From Stereum hirsutum FP-91666 SS1 (taxonomy: Eukaryota > Basidiomycota > Agaricomycetes > Russulales > Stereaceae), in the NCBI RefSeq assembly GCF_000264905.1, contig NW_006763150.1, positions 372,001 through 436,000 of the forward strand: a DNA stretch of 64,000 nucleotides, written 5' to 3'. Shown here one piece after another: positions 41,106 through 54,700 of this stretch. The notes beneath the pieces were generated by a model that did not search any database, was not told the DNA's origin, and saw only the letters and a list, made by a program, of their open reading frames with translations. The first letter of the stretch is position 1; every line of letters begins with the position of its first letter. The position numbers and the translations under genes are program-made.

Positions 41106-44100
41106 TTATACGGCCGACTCTAATTCCGGTGCAGGCGTGTTCGTCCCACTCGGAATATTCGCATTGATCTCGTCCAGGAGATCCGAAGCCGCTTTCGCGC
41201 TCGCCACCTATTATGCACGACGCAGATGCAAATCAGAAATCAGAAATCAGACCGGCAACAACGACGCACGAGTGTGAGGAGAGGAGAGGAGAACAGAAGA
41301 GATGGAGGTCAGACGCCATGCACTGGGACATATAGCGAAGATGTGTGGAATGTGGGACGTAAAATGGGGATTGTGGAATGGAGACAGATGTGTAAAGTAG
41401 AACGTACCCTCAGATTATAATGCGTCGTCTTCCCCTCCTCGATCACGCTGAACCTGAGGAACCTCGGATCCGCCGCGATGAAGCATTTCATGCCCTTGAA
41501 CAGCGGCACGTTCAGTATGACGGCGTATACCGCTTCTTTCCGCATCACTGTACGTCGGTCAAATGGGACCGGCCAGATTCACGTTAGTTAGTTCGTGGGG
41601 CTCACGGGGTAGATGGGATGCAAAACAGAACACAATATATTGGTTGGAAGAAACCGATGATGGGAGGAAAAGAACCAAGAAGACACAGACGAAAATGAAA
41701 TGACAGAGGTAGATGTATAGGGAAAGGAATAGGAATAAATGTATGGAAGAGAAGAGAATACGCACGAAGCCTGGCACCCCGCCCGTCCGCTCGTCTGACG
41801 TTCACCCGCAACGTCCCCGTTCCCCTTTCCTTCCACGCATTGTCCGAAGTTAGGAAGTATAGTTTGCCTCGTACATGATGTACCGTCTCCTCGTCTTCCT
41901 CGCCCGTCACAGCTATAGCACAAATCATCCATCAGCACCAGAGCCAGTACACATATAACCCGATTCCACCGAGAGCCAACCAGAAACCACACGAGGAACG
42001 AAAAGGATAAGTAAAAGCATAAAGACCACTCACTCTCCTTCTCCTCCAGCGTCCCCTTCTTCCTCCCCTCGCCCCACACATACCCGTCCTCATTTTCCCC
42101 GTCAGCAATCTCCTTATCGCTATCCCTCTCCGCCCTCAACTTCTCCCCAAACGTACTCCCCTCCCTCGTCCGACTTTCGCTCCTCCTGCTCTCCTCATTC
42201 TTGTCCTTGTCCTTCTCGTCACCATCCACCCCCTCGTCACTCCCCTCCTCGCTCTTCCTCCCATTCCGACTCTCCGACCTCTCCCTCTCTTCCTTCTTCG
42301 CGCTCGACGTCTCCGGATCCGCAAGCGACGTCTCACTCCCATTCCCAATCGGACTCCCAGCCCTAGCCCTCTTCGCCGCCGGAATCGCAAACCCTTGTGC
42401 TCCCCCCTTCGCATACGCCCCAAACCCTCCCCCAGCCCCATTATTACCCGTCCCCGTCCCCGCCGAATTCCCGAACACCGACGACCCCCCCGGAGTCGAT
42501 CCGAAGACCGACCCACCACCCCCAAACACCCCACCGACGCTCGACCCCGATCCCCTCCTCCCATGTCCACTCCCAGGTGACTTTGACCTCGCTAGAGGTG
42601 ACTTGGGTCGATCAATCCCGCTAGATGATTTCGCAGAGGAGAATGGAGATGAAGAACCGACGAAGGCTTCAAAGCCCGTCTTGCGCTTCGACCCTGCGGA
42701 TGGAGAAGAGGCGGAAGCAGTCGTCGGTGGAGTGGCGCTCGTGGTGGCGGAGCCATTGGTGGCAGTGTGTGAAGAGGACGCTGTGGACCATGGAGATGGT
42801 GATTTGGACGAGGATCCGAAGAGGTTGGGGCCCTTGACGGAGGCGAAGGGTGAAGCCGCCGAGGCGTACGCGAGGAAGCCGCCGCCGCTCTGTACATGTG
42901 AGAACAATAACCATGAGCACAGATAAGAGGCTTGGAAAACAAGGGAAGACTGACCGGCGTAGGCGCCGGTGCAGGCTTCGTGACCTTCTCAGAGTCAGGG
43001 GCCGAAACAGGTGGCTTAGCAGTGGCGGGAGTGGTGGTGGGAGCAGCGGCAGCAGTCGTCGTACTCGAAGATCCAGAAGCTGCTCGTTCCCTCGAGCTCG
43101 ACGTAGACTTCGCCCTCTCCTTAGGCTTTGTTTCGGCGGGAACAGGTGGCGGTGAAGGCCTCTTTGTTTCACGCGGGTTGTCGTCCTTGTCGGCGTCATC
43201 CCTCGGTCGCTTGGTCGGGGCTTCGTCTGACTTGGCAGCATCCTCCTTCTTTGGCATCTCCACATCCGCATCCTTCTCTTCGCCAGGGGGAATGGAGGGC
43301 GGTAAAGTGGAGGGTGGAGCGGGAGGCGGTGACGCAGGCTCCGTGGGTGCAAGGCTCGCAGCCCTTTCCTCGAGCTTGCGTTTCTGTGAGATGGGCTTAT
43401 CGACCGAGTCTTCCGGTATATCAACATGTTCAGCAGGTGCGGGTGTGGGTTTGTGAAGGGTAGAGTAAGCAGGCATGGGTATGGGAGCAGATTCGTCGGG
43501 ATGAATATCCATCGCCGGAGGCTGAGGACTGCGTTCTGCGTCCGGGATATGCACATCAAGATTCTCTTCTGATGAAGAACCATGTGCGGGAATTGCAGCA
43601 GAGAGGAGTTCGGGTCCATCCATGCTGTGGTCGTGGAGCTCCGCAGAGGCGCTGTCATCGTGCGACGCGTCCTCCCCGGCTTCCTCGATGTCGTCAGCGG
43701 CGGCGGGCGTTGTCGGCGCATCGACCTTGATGAGACTCTCTGTCGAGTTTCGTGCCCCTTGTTGTTGTCTCCACGAGATGTCCTCAACGCCCTGACTGAT
43801 TTGACGCATCTTCGTTTCGTGTGGCGGGGAGCCACTGACAGGTTGCGTGGACCCTGGTCCGTCGTCTGCGTCGATATTCTCGTCTTCCTCTTCTTCTTCT
43901 TCGTCGTCTTCGTCGCTCCCGTTATCGTGTGGACGATCGTTGACCAGGACGAAGTCGTCTTCCTCGTTTGACTCGGCGGTGGAGGCAAGGTTGGTCCGGT
44001 TCTTTTTAGTGGGGCTTCGGACATCTCTATCGCGCCTTGCCGCTCGGGCATCCTAAATGGTAGACAATGCAAGATATAAGAACAATAGTGAGTACAAAAG

Positions 44101-44446
44101 ATCAGGCGAGCAAAAGAAACTATCGATGGATTTAAAGCGAGAAGTTCGTACAGCATCTTCTTCGTCGTCTTCCTCGCGCTGAGGCGTCGCTGGCTCTTGA
44201 GAGATCTCCCGTTCTCTCTTCCTCGACAGTTTCAAATCGTCATCTTGCTCGACATCATCTTCTGCTCATCGCACAGCACAGCGTCCAAACACATTAATGC
44301 ACAAAAACATGCGGCAAACACAAGGTCAGCTCATAGAAAAGGGCCAGAGGGGAACGAGGACAGAACGCCCACTAGAGATAACCAGACGACGGACCTTGCA
44401 CTGACCCCTGCTCGTCCACTTTCGGTGGTGTATCTGGCTCTGACAT
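41106..44446 (-). CDS. YRB2: Ran-binding protein of the Yrb2/RanBP3 type
   Basis: A nuclear Ran-GTP-binding cofactor; relatives assist Crm1-dependent export. The first exon encodes MSEPDTPPKVDEQGSVQ and splices at G|GTCCGT to a charged segment (EDDVEQDDDLKLSRKR). A long disordered region follows, with acidic runs, Pro/Ser-rich segments and scattered phenylalanine-glycine motifs (NLFGSS, SVFGST, SVFGNS) resembling nucleoporin-type proteins. The C-terminal 130 residues or so form the Ran-binding domain: VRGKLYFL, AWKERGTGTLRV, MRKEAVYAVILNVPLFKGM, then HYNLR and a last exon ending ELESAV. All joins keep frame. A 495-codon frame overlapping the 5' half on the same strand is a shadow. Distinguishing YRB2 from NUP2/NUP50-type proteins by sequence is reasonable but not certain. 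Confidence 0.85.
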
Positions 44447-45176
44447 CTCTCTTGAAGCCAGCTCTGAATATGTCTGTGGTATTGTTGAATTAGTACGGTG
44501 CTCGTTGTGGCCGTCGTCGGGGATGATGGTTGTGCGCAAGAAGTGAGAGTGAAAGAACAGGCAGGCGCCTCTTGCCTGCCGTGTCTTGTCCACTCAATTT
44601 GCCTTTTTGGGAATTGGTCTATCAACAGGGGTGGCCACGTGCGTTATGCGTGACTCTTTCCCCCCTGAAGCTTTCAGAATTGTTTGTTCAGAGACTTGAG
44701 AGAAAGCAAGAGCGCATCTACGCCGTGTTTCTATAGTGTGCTCAAGTACATGAGAAGGAATGCGGAGAGCACCAGTGTGGCTGTCGGAAGTGAGCGGTAA
44801 TCTACAGTGATGAAGTAAAAACGGACCGACTGCACGGTGAGGACAAAACGGGAGCCTATGACGAATGATACTATGCGGAGGATGAGGGGCACAGGGGTAA
44901 ATGATTTAAATGGGAACATGCGAGGACAGAGAGGACAACAACAAGATGAGTAGCAGGCATGCAGGATATCAAAAACAACAGAGAAGCATCACATCGATAT
45001 CGTCGAATAGCGTGATCATAGGTCAACCAAGAATCGTGAATCAGTAGGTGGAAAGTAGAGTACGGACGGAAACAAAAGCAGGCAATAGGAGCCCAATAAG
45101 TAGTTAAAAGATGCAAAGAGATCAAGCCGAAAAAAAAGCAGCAAATTAGGATAGCAAAATCAAACACACGCTAATG
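44447..45176. other. Intergenic region upstream of the Ran-binding protein
   Basis: Promoter of the gene starting at 44446 and 3' flank of the histidine kinase. No open frame of note, no RNA gene seen. Confidence 0.5.
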
Positions 45177-48100
45177 TCAAGATGGGGGTGCAGGATCACT
45201 GGCAGTTGCAGCAGCATCGTGCTTATTCCTGTCATCCGCCATGACGAGCATGTTCCTCAAGCTCCGCTCTAGCACCGGCTTCGTCAACACACTGCACAAA
45301 CAATCCCGTCAGTTGTTGATCGCACTATCAGAGAGAAAACACTCACTAGTCCACCCCGGCCTCGAGATACTCCTCCTGATCACTCAACAATGCATTCCCC
45401 GTAACACCCACAACGAAATCCGTCCTCCCCATCTCCCTCAACTTCGCCACCGCCTTCAGCCCGCTCAACACCGGCATCTGGTTATCCAAAAACACAATCG
45501 AATACTTACTCTCCTCTGTCCCCAGTCCAGTCCCCGTACCCGCGCCCGAACCTCCATCCGTACTCGGCCTCGTATCATCTGCGAACCGAATGCTCGGTGG
45601 CTCCTCCGACGAAGGCGTCGGCTTTGCGCTCCCTGTACTACCCACCACAGACCCCGGCCGTACGGTACGCGAGCCACATATCATTTCAAGTGCGATCTCT
45701 CCGTTTTCAGCTACAGAGACCACACACCCGAGACGGGTGAGCATCCTGTTCATGAGCATTCGCGTAAGGGGATCGTCGTCGACTACAAGGACGTGAAGAC
45801 CAGTGGGCACGGTGGGCATTTTAGGCTTCGTTGATGGATTATGAGTTAGTGTTGGCGGTGGTGTAGGCGGTGGCTGAGGTAGTGTCGATGACGGTCTTGG
45901 AGGTGGTGGTAGAGGTTGTGAGTCGGATTCTGGTGCGGACGAGTCGTGTGCAGGTAATGTGAGAGAAGTATGGATATTCAGACCGGCGGAACTCGGTGGC
46001 GTACTATACGCAGGACTAGGCGCGTCGTTCGTTGCCAGATCTGCAGGATAAGCGTCGGTCATCGGCTGGCCTTGTGCATCGAAGGCACGAGGAGGGAGGG
46101 TCATATGAGGAGCGGGCTGCCTGAGGGTTGGCGTGTCCGAGTTGCCTGAGTTGTTGCGATCCGCTTCGTCCAATATTGGCGGTATAGCTGTCGACAGGCC
46201 CGGCTCAATTCCGTCTAGGACAGCGGCTTCAGCACTGATAGGGATACCGTTGAGTGTGTCCTTGAGCGTTCGTGTGATGATGGAAGGATTGGAAGGGTTC
46301 TCGCTCGACCGGGTGGCAAACTCGACCAGACCACCTGAGTAACAACGCGGTTCAGCAAAGCCGTTTTAGGAAGCTGTGTGGTCAGACATACCTTGCTCCA
46401 TGAGCGACTGGAGAGCAGAGGGCGTCTGGGAGACTTGCGCCATGTACGGTCCAGGGCCGTTTTCCCCGACCTTGCTATCAACTGTCGGGAGCAGCGTCGC
46501 CGTTGCATTCTCCATCATACCCGCCGCCAGAGCTTGCCCGGTGGCCTCTTTCCGCTCTGCATGTTGTGCCCCACTATACGAAGGAGCAGCGACGATGGCT
46601 TTCGCCCCCACACCGAACGCTATAGGACAGCATATGGTCGTTCAGCTGAAGAGAATTGACGGAAGTTGAATAGAGACGTTGTACGCACGTAGTTCGACCC
46701 AGAATGTCGATCCCTTGCCAACCTTCGACATCACACCCAATCGTCCCCCACTTCTCTTGACGATCTGCCTCACAAGTGCGAGACCCAAGCCGGTCCCTTT
46801 CCCACCCTGCTGCTTCCCTCTCTCTGTCTGATTGAACGCAGCTGGTAAACCCGACACCGATTAGCCTCCCAGGATCGTGTACGATGACCTTTTCGTGAGA
46901 GATACGTACAGAACAGCTTGCTCTGCACCATCTCCTTCGGTGGAATGCCATATCCAGTATCCGTCACCTCGATTCTCACCACGATACTCTCCGGCTGCCT
47001 CTCATGTCTCGCATTATGCTCCCTAATCTTATTCGCCGAAAGTCTCGTCATGCCATCTGAGCCCTGACTATCCCCCCGGTGCGCCGCACTCATCCCCTTC
47101 CCCATCCTATTTCCACTCTGTTTCCTCCTCTCCGGATTTTCCTGCCCCACATCCCTCCCTCCCGCAACCTTCTCATCGTCATGATCCTCGTCCTCGTCGT
47201 CATCGTCGCATTCACCCTCATGGTCCCGATCATCCTCGTCGTCGTCCTCGTCGTCTCCACCGGGCGGCACATCAAACCCACACGCACAAGCCGGCACGAT
47301 CAACCTCGTCGTAATCTTCAGCATACCCCCCGGCGGCGTAAACTTACACGCATTGCTCGCCAAATTCGTAATGATCTGCATCAATCGCGTCTCGTCGCCC
47401 ACCACGATCCCGTCCGCATAAGGATCAGCTTCAAACTTGGAGGAAATCTGTTCGGCGGTGAGGCCACGCGCGGTGTAGGCGGCCCGACGGGCCACTTCGT
47501 CGATGCATTTGTCGAGGTCGGTGATGAAGGAGAGGTTGCGAGCGTCGGCGGCGAGTCGGAGAGGCACGAAGAGGGAGCGCATGACTTGATGGAAGGGGTA
47601 CGGCTGAAAATGATGTTCGATAAATTGGTTACAACGGATATTTACCGGACAAAATATGCAGCATACCTTGAACACGGACTCGAATCTCCCACTGTCCATC
47701 CGATTGAAGTCAAGCACGTCGTTGAGGACCTTGGACATCATAGCTAAACTGCCTTCCAGAGCTTTGAACTCGATCTCTTGAGCCTGCGGTACCACGCCGG
47801 AAGCCTCCATGTTCTGGGTCGCCAGGACTAATGCAGATCAATGCCAGTTACATGATTAGCCGAACTTTTGTGAGGAATAAATGCGCAAGAACGACGTACG
47901 TGCGGTGTTCAATGGAACCCGGACTTCATGAAAGACGTATGAAGTCAACCGTCTCTTTGAGTCCGAGGCCTTACGCTCGTTGACTTGCGCCTTCTGCGTC
48001 GCACGGAACTGCACCTTGAGTTGGTCGCGCAAGGTATACAATCTGCGCTCCGCCTAGATTTATCGGCGGATGACGATTAGTGAGAAGTATTTGGACGAGG

Positions 48101-49945
48101 CAGCAGATATAAACACACCGTTTCGCGCATGTAATGCACATAGATCAAGAACCCATGGAAGACAGCGAAGTTGAGGACGTCTGAAGTGACACGCCTCAAT
48201 ATTGAGCAGTAAAAATCTGAAACTCAAGCTTACTTCTGACCCAGGACGTGCGTGCCGGAAGAATGAGCACACAAGTTCTGTGCGAGTTATTTCTAAAGTT
48301 AGATCATGACATCGAGGAGAGAAGTCATCGTGGGTACGCACAAGACGAACCAGGTGACGGCACCAATGAGCGCCGGGAGACGTTTCATTTTCAATCCAAA
48401 GAGCGCAATGGTCTGCATTCCGGTTGTATAGCTATAATATCCGAAATAAGATAATAAGTGTCGATCATACCTCATGAATGAATGACGTTCACGCACTAGA
48501 ATGTCGCGAGGAAATCTTTGGTGCCGCACGTGAAGTGCGACCTTGTTCCGGTGAAATACCCACAAGCGTACATGTCGGCGATTTGATACCATGCCCTTTG
48601 AAGGAAAGAACAAAAGACATTGTCAGCGAGAAAGTCTGAATGTCAATGATAACTCTGCGTACTCACCAGGACCAGATGGAGAACGTCAGGAAAACCTGAT
48701 AAAGGTTTGACTTGTCGCGCGGCCAGTCGTACATGACCATACCCAGGATCGGAAAGGTGAGCGCGGGTGTGATCTATTCTTGGCAGAGGTGATGTTGAGC
48801 GACTCGGGAAGTTGCCGCAGACACGATGGGTATGCGAAGGAGTACACAAATAGACGATGAAGGCACGGAAGTGCGGCACTCCATGAACAGCCAAATGCCC
48901 TCGATCGTGCACGTTTGCACGACCAGTACGACAAAACAACGTTCAGGAAGAAACACGATGCAGCAATAGAGCAGTGGACTTGGAGTGAGTGGAGCACCAC
49001 AGCGCACGCTCCGTAGCCCTCCTGACAAACTTCGGACATAGAAGATAAGGAAGAGCGAGACGTACCCCATAGTAAAAGATGTCGTCAGCCAAAACACGCG
49101 GACCAGGAAGAAAGATGACGGCCAAAACCCAGTTGATGATCAGGAAAACTGAAGCCCAGAGCGCAAGCGACTAGCACAGACAGCAGTCATTCAGCCGCCC
49201 TCACGCCATCGAGAGAGTAAGCGCGTCGACGCACCTTGCGCATGAACCAGCTCTCCTTCGCATAATGAATCTCCGCCTTTTGATCCATGAATCTGAGAAC
49301 AAAGAAGTCGACGATGGCAGGCCATACCCTCCAGCGCAGCATAATGAGTGGCCAGCAAGAAGCCCAGAAGCCGGTGGCGTGAAAGAAAAGACTGTCATGG
49401 TCCGTCGTCGTCCCTCCGTGGTGATGGCTGTTCGACTTCTCGGGACTGGCCCCTTGTTCGGAATGAGAAGTAGACGACTTCAACTCCTCCTGCCAGTTCC
49501 TATCGATTACTACCTCGTCTACCTCATCTCCATCTTCATTCTGAGTGATCGGCGCCCGTCCAGCTGTAATACTACTCTGGGCTGTGCTCTCCTCGATGAT
49601 TGAAGAGGTCGATGGCGAGGTCCCGGTGCCCAACCGTCTGCGCAGGCGTTCCCAACGAACCCGAAGGCCTCCGTCTATACGTGCCTGTTTGCGCTTTTGT
49701 CGGCTGCTTGAGGAAGAGCCTTGCTTTGTATTTGCTATGACAGGGGGTGGGAGAAGAGCGTCGACATTTGCCGGAGTAAGTCTCGCAGACTGAGTGAGAG
49801 TGATTTTTTCGTCAATAGGAGTTGCCTTTTCGGAGTGAAGACCCATGGGAATTTCCTCGTTATGCGTCCATCGAGCGGTGGATGAGGAAGCCGTGCCGAA
49901 ACCAGAATGAGACCTGTGCTGCCAGCCTGAGTTGGGGGAGCTCAT
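45177..49945 (-). CDS. Membrane hybrid histidine kinase with receiver domain
   Basis: A phosphorelay sensor: it would autophosphorylate on His and pass phosphate to its own Asp, then to an HPt protein. A Ser-rich cytosolic N-terminus of about 170 residues precedes several hydrophobic segments (about five or six), then a short coiled stretch and the HisKA domain with H-box YVFHEVRVPLNTA. HATPase_c has N-box NLASNACKFTP, G1 DTGYGIP and G2 GKGTGLGLAL. The receiver has LVVDDDPLTRML, phospho-acceptor Asp in FLDNQMP, and the conserved Lys in LTKP. Oddities: a very acidic insertion between N and G1 boxes, about 35 residues almost all Asp/Glu, with a further basic stretch; and about 60 Ser/Gly/Pro-rich residues inside the receiver before its acceptor strand. 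No PAS or GAF domain is evident, so the membrane region is the likely sensor. The ligand is unknown. Confidence 0.9.
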
Positions 49946-51795
49946 GCGAAAGATGAGAAAAAATGAACGAGCTCGCCGTTGAGACCGATGGCGACAACGG
50001 AAACGACGACGGAGAAGACGACGACGGACGAAGGTAGGGAGAAGAAAGAGCTGCGATTACCACTGTCACTGCAAGCGCTGTTCCGCCGGTCTGCAAATCT
50101 GGGCCTTCCAAAAACGTCATCGCTTTCCCATCCCCTGGACCTGGCGGCGTACCTGAACCAATCTCGTAAACGTGGCACCCGGCGGCACCTTTCATGAACC
50201 ATGATGCACGACTCAACTGAACTCAAACTGAACTGAAGAAGCTCTCTGAAGCCTCGAGGGACCGACGAAGGTGCGAGCCATAACTCAAAGCGAGGTCGAG
50301 AAAGTGGTAAGGTTCGTTACTATAAAGCCGAACCTCAGAGACTACCTATTCTAGCTCTTTGTTCGCCGTGACTCGGAGACCGATCTTAATTTTTTCTTTC
50401 ATCCAGAGCAGACGGATAGCTTACGGGGCATAGTAGTCTGTGTAAAATACCTTCTACATACAGGGAGTCGTAGATTCCGCGACTGGTGAGGAGAGCGTGC
50501 TTAAATCGGAAGATAAAGGGCGGGTTCGCCCCTCGAGGGCAGTAAGGTAAGTCTTATCGAGAATACAAAGAAAGCACAGTAGCAAGCCTTCAACAAGCAG
50601 ATGGAAACCGCAAGAAGCAATTATTCATTCTGCGGCCAGCGTACTTCACAAGATCAGGGAGTGTCGGTACTACGCACCGTGACCGTGACGATAAGTCAGT
50701 CCAAGATGTGGTCGAAGTAAGTATTGTACGATGATGGTCAAAAAAAGATCGATTCCTCGCTCAGCTGTGTGGAAGCTGGCTTCAGCTTCACCAAGCAAGT
50801 TAGCATCTTCTGAACCGTGCACCAATTGTCGATGCCACTTTGAAGTGCTGCGTTGGGGGGTGCAAGAAACCCACGAAAGCGCGGCACGGCGCGTTCCGCT
50901 CCGGGTGTGTTGCATGGCGGCAAAGGGTCACCGGCGCCAAGCATCCAGCCGGCTGGCGCGGCCGGACGTGGCACGCAGAAACCAACGACATGGCGCTGGG
51001 TTACGTAACATCCTCGAACAGCGAATGCCACCAGGAAAAGTGATTGAAGATGGGGAATCCGAAGTAGATTTGACGCCGAGCAAAGCGCAGGGGAAGATAT
51101 AGAAGCAGTTGTCAAGATACCGGCATGGCAGCTCGAGGCGTCCACGACGAAGTTGCGACGAAGTATTGCCCAGGTTTGGCCCAGGTGGCCCATTCGCGGG
51201 CTCTACAGCATCCAACAAGATATTGTCGCCGTACAGAACCCCTCCATACTATATACCATTCCATATGTCTGATTGGTGTGTGATGTTCTTGAGACTGCCG
51301 GTAAGGGCATTACGTTTGATAGGCGTACAGATAGTATGAAGCGGCCCAGAAATTTCTGACAACGCACCGCAAGTAATTCACGCCTCCGTAACTTCCAGTC
51401 ATCGTTCATATTGGTCTGAAGAGCTCAAAAGAGCTTCATCCGAAGGAGATATTTGTGTTCATACTAGCTCAGAAGATAGAGGCGAAACCGGGGAAAGGAA
51501 AGAGAGCCGCAGCCAAAGCGGCTCGCGCGAGACGATGGGGGTGGGAAAGTTCAGCTTGTTGTCGGAGTTTGTTTTGACCAGACACCTCGTCGGGACGACC
51601 TGATCCTCGCTTGACCTTGTTCATCCTCTTCCCTCACCCCCACCCTGATTAGAAATACTCCTCTTCCTCTGGGTTTTCCCCTCATCCCCCTAGTAAATTA
51701 TCTCCTTACCCTCACGTTCTCAATTTTCTTGCGCCTTGCCAACTAGTCCCACCGTCCCGGCACTGAGTTTAAATTGACTTGGCATCGCCCGACTC
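49946..51795. other. Divergent intergenic region, histidine kinase and SNT2-like promoters
   Basis: About 1.85 kb separating two genes transcribed away from each other. Open frames on both strands at 50730-51200 overlap each other and show no domain; one has a CTNC motif without a matching second half. The last 200 bp before 51796 are pyrimidine-rich, as is common just before fungal start sites. Confidence 0.5.
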
Positions 51796-54700
51796 ATGGC
51801 TACATTCATCACGCTCAAGAACGGGGAGCAGGTCAAAGTCAACGGTAATTGAATTTTCTTCTTTCTTCATCTCCTCCTTTTTTTATTCAGCTCATTGTTC
51901 CCCTGGCCGCACAGACCATGTCTATTGCTCGCCCGCGTGGTCCGTCCGAGATGGGACCCCATACTCTGTGGCGCGCATCATGGAGTTCTTGCCCCCCGAA
52001 GGCGCCTCGCGCGCAAAGGGCAAGGCCTCACAGCCAACGCGCGTTCGCTTGGCGTGGTACTACCGACCGGGCGACGTCAGCGACCGCCCCGTCGCCGACT
52101 CCCGCCTCCTCCTCGCCGCCATATTCTCAGAGATCACCGACGTCTCACAGCTTAGGTCAAAGTGCTTTGTCGTCCACAGGGACAAGATCACCGACCTCGC
52201 GGGTTGGAAGAAGCGCCCGGATCGGTTTTATTTCAACCGGCTCTTCGATCCGTATATCAAGAAGGAGTTTGAAGTCATCCAGTCCGTCGATGTCAGAAAT
52301 TGTGGGTTTCGTCTCTTTTCGTCCTTGCTTTGAGTATTGTACTGAGAGACCTATTACACAGTGCCTGACGACATCCGGAAGGTCCTTACTACTAGATACG
52401 AATACGTTGTCGCCGAAAAGGAAATCGTCCCCGACCTGACCGATGCGCTACGCAACTGCGATACATGCCAGAAATGGTGCCCACCGTACGTACAGTATCC
52501 CTCCTATTTTGCTGATACACCTCTCGATTGTTTTTCGTCTCCCCAATTTTTCGCTTACCATCGGCACCTTCGCTCGTCTCGCAAACCAATGCTTACTCAT
52601 CGCTGCACTCGACCAGACCCGAATGTGTTCGTTGCGATCGCTGCAAACGCTACTTCCACATGGGCTGTGTCCAACCCCCACTCATCGCAAAGCCCACACG
52701 CGGCTACGGTTGGACGTGTGCGCCCTGTTCCCGCGCCCACGAAGAAGCCGTCGAGGGTCACGTCGTCGGTCGTCACTCGACACCTACGACTAAACCGAGG
52801 TCGAATGCTCCGCCAGCCAGAGGAAGAGGCAGACCGAGGAAGGACAAGACACTCGCGGAGAAGGAAGAGATGATGGAGGTGAAGCATTTCAAGATGTGGC
52901 CGTTTAGGTATTTCGGGTGAGTAACTTGACAAGTTCGTCGAGAGCAGTGTACTGAGGGTTTGTGCAGTTTACATACGGTTGCAGAGGATACCATGGGTGA
53001 GTTGTCTAGATTAGGATACAGAATATAGCGTACTGATTACATCTATAGACCCAGACGACCTCATATTTCCTCGGACGACCACTCGTCTTGGTCCCAAATA
53101 CCAAGCTGTCATCCCGCCTCTCCGCGGCTCTAACGATCCAGGTACGTCTTATTCATCCTCCTCGGAGCAATCGGGCGTCAAATTCAACAAGCAGCTGTAG
53201 AAACCGACGAACGAGGGGGTGAGAACACAATCGAAATCCTGAGCCTCGTGAACCAGATGTCGGAGAGGCAAGGTGCGTGGGAACTTTTCTTCCGGAATCT
53301 TGCCATCAACTGATGTTTCTATATCGGGTTGACTCACCGGATCTCGCCTATCTTCGGTAGTCGCTGAACGTACGTAATCACCGGTGTTCTGGTTTGCAGC
53401 TCGCTTTGCTGACCCGCATGTCATGCATTTTTTTCGCTCGGTCTATGTGTGCAATGATTTGACTTCTTTGTAGTCGAGGCGCGGAAGGCGAAGTTGACTA
53501 CCAAGCCAGAACTCAGGTCGAGCGTGGACTGGTTGACTGAGGTCATCAAACGGTTCTCAGAGGCATATCTTGCACAGAAAGACCTAACAACCGCCGATAT
53601 CAATATGCTAGATACTTTCCGTCTCGAGAAGGTATGCATTCAATTCTTGTATCACGGGCCATTCCTTGTCATCATAATCTGTTAACTGAACCTCTCGCAC
53701 CCAATCCGTCATCGTAGTGGAAGTCAGCACCGACGAGGTATACGGATCGGGAATGGGACGAGGAGGAAAAGGCTGCGTTTGAGCACGCCATCCTTCAACA
53801 TGGAGCTGAGCTCCGTCCTGTGCGCGATGAAGTCGGGACTCGTACCATCGCCGAAGTCGTCCGGTACTACGGACATTGGAAGGCGTAAGCTTCTCACTTT
53901 ATATGCGCGCGCTCAGCCCAGAACTAAATACTGTTCATTCAGTGGCAAAATCCGCGAAGAACTTTCTCAACGCCGCAATACCACATCCAACGCTCCAGCA
54001 ATCTCTCACTCCCGATACTCGGACGAAGAAGGCTCCATCGTCCGTACTGCGGGCAAGAACTTCAGCTGTGGCGCATGCCGTACAAAGGACACGACCAAGT
54101 GGTGGAAAGCTCCTCGCGGTCTCAGCTCGAGTGTCCTTTGCGATAACTGTGGGACGAGTTGGAGGAAATATGCGGATCTGAACCCTCTGAGGCCAGTGAG
54201 GGAAGAAGCGATGGCTGCAAAGGCGAAGACGACGGGGGAGAAGAGGGAGGGAACCCCGTTGAGTGCGCCGGCGAATAAGAGACTCAAGGCCACCAATTCG
54301 GTGAGGTCAAGCCCTGCACCAGCGGCTCCGTCGGCACCTCAGATGCGCTGTGTGGCATGCCATAAGAACGGCCCTGCGAGTAAGGTCGTCAAGTGCCAAC
54401 AATGTCAGATGAAGATCCATGCAGGTCCGTTTCCCTCAAATTTACTTGCCTTTACAAAGGTCACTTACGGTTCTTCGATGCTCGTGTAGGTGCTTGTGGT
54501 TTTGTCCCAGATCCTAGCGTCTCGGAGTGGTACTGCGACTTGTGTCAGAATGAGAAGGTTGCAGAAGCTTCTCTGGTCAGTGTCATACGTCAACTTGTTC
54601 ATTTATCCGGTACTGAAGACTGGTTTTCCTTGCAGAATACCGATTGTGTGCTTTGTCCTCGTCCGAAGCGGGACCGAAAGAGCAAAGAATACTACCCATT

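Noticed and set aside
42669..44156. A 495-codon minus-strand frame overlapping the Ran-binding gene
   Set aside because: The frame that splices into the Ran-binding domain runs through the same DNA and has acidic and FG-type composition; the 495-codon one is an Arg/Pro-rich shadow.
50731..51193. Overlapping frames on both strands, one with a CTNC motif
   Set aside because: The Cys spacing does not complete a Zn2Cys6 or CCHC motif without frameshifts, and both strands are open over the same DNA, which points to composition.
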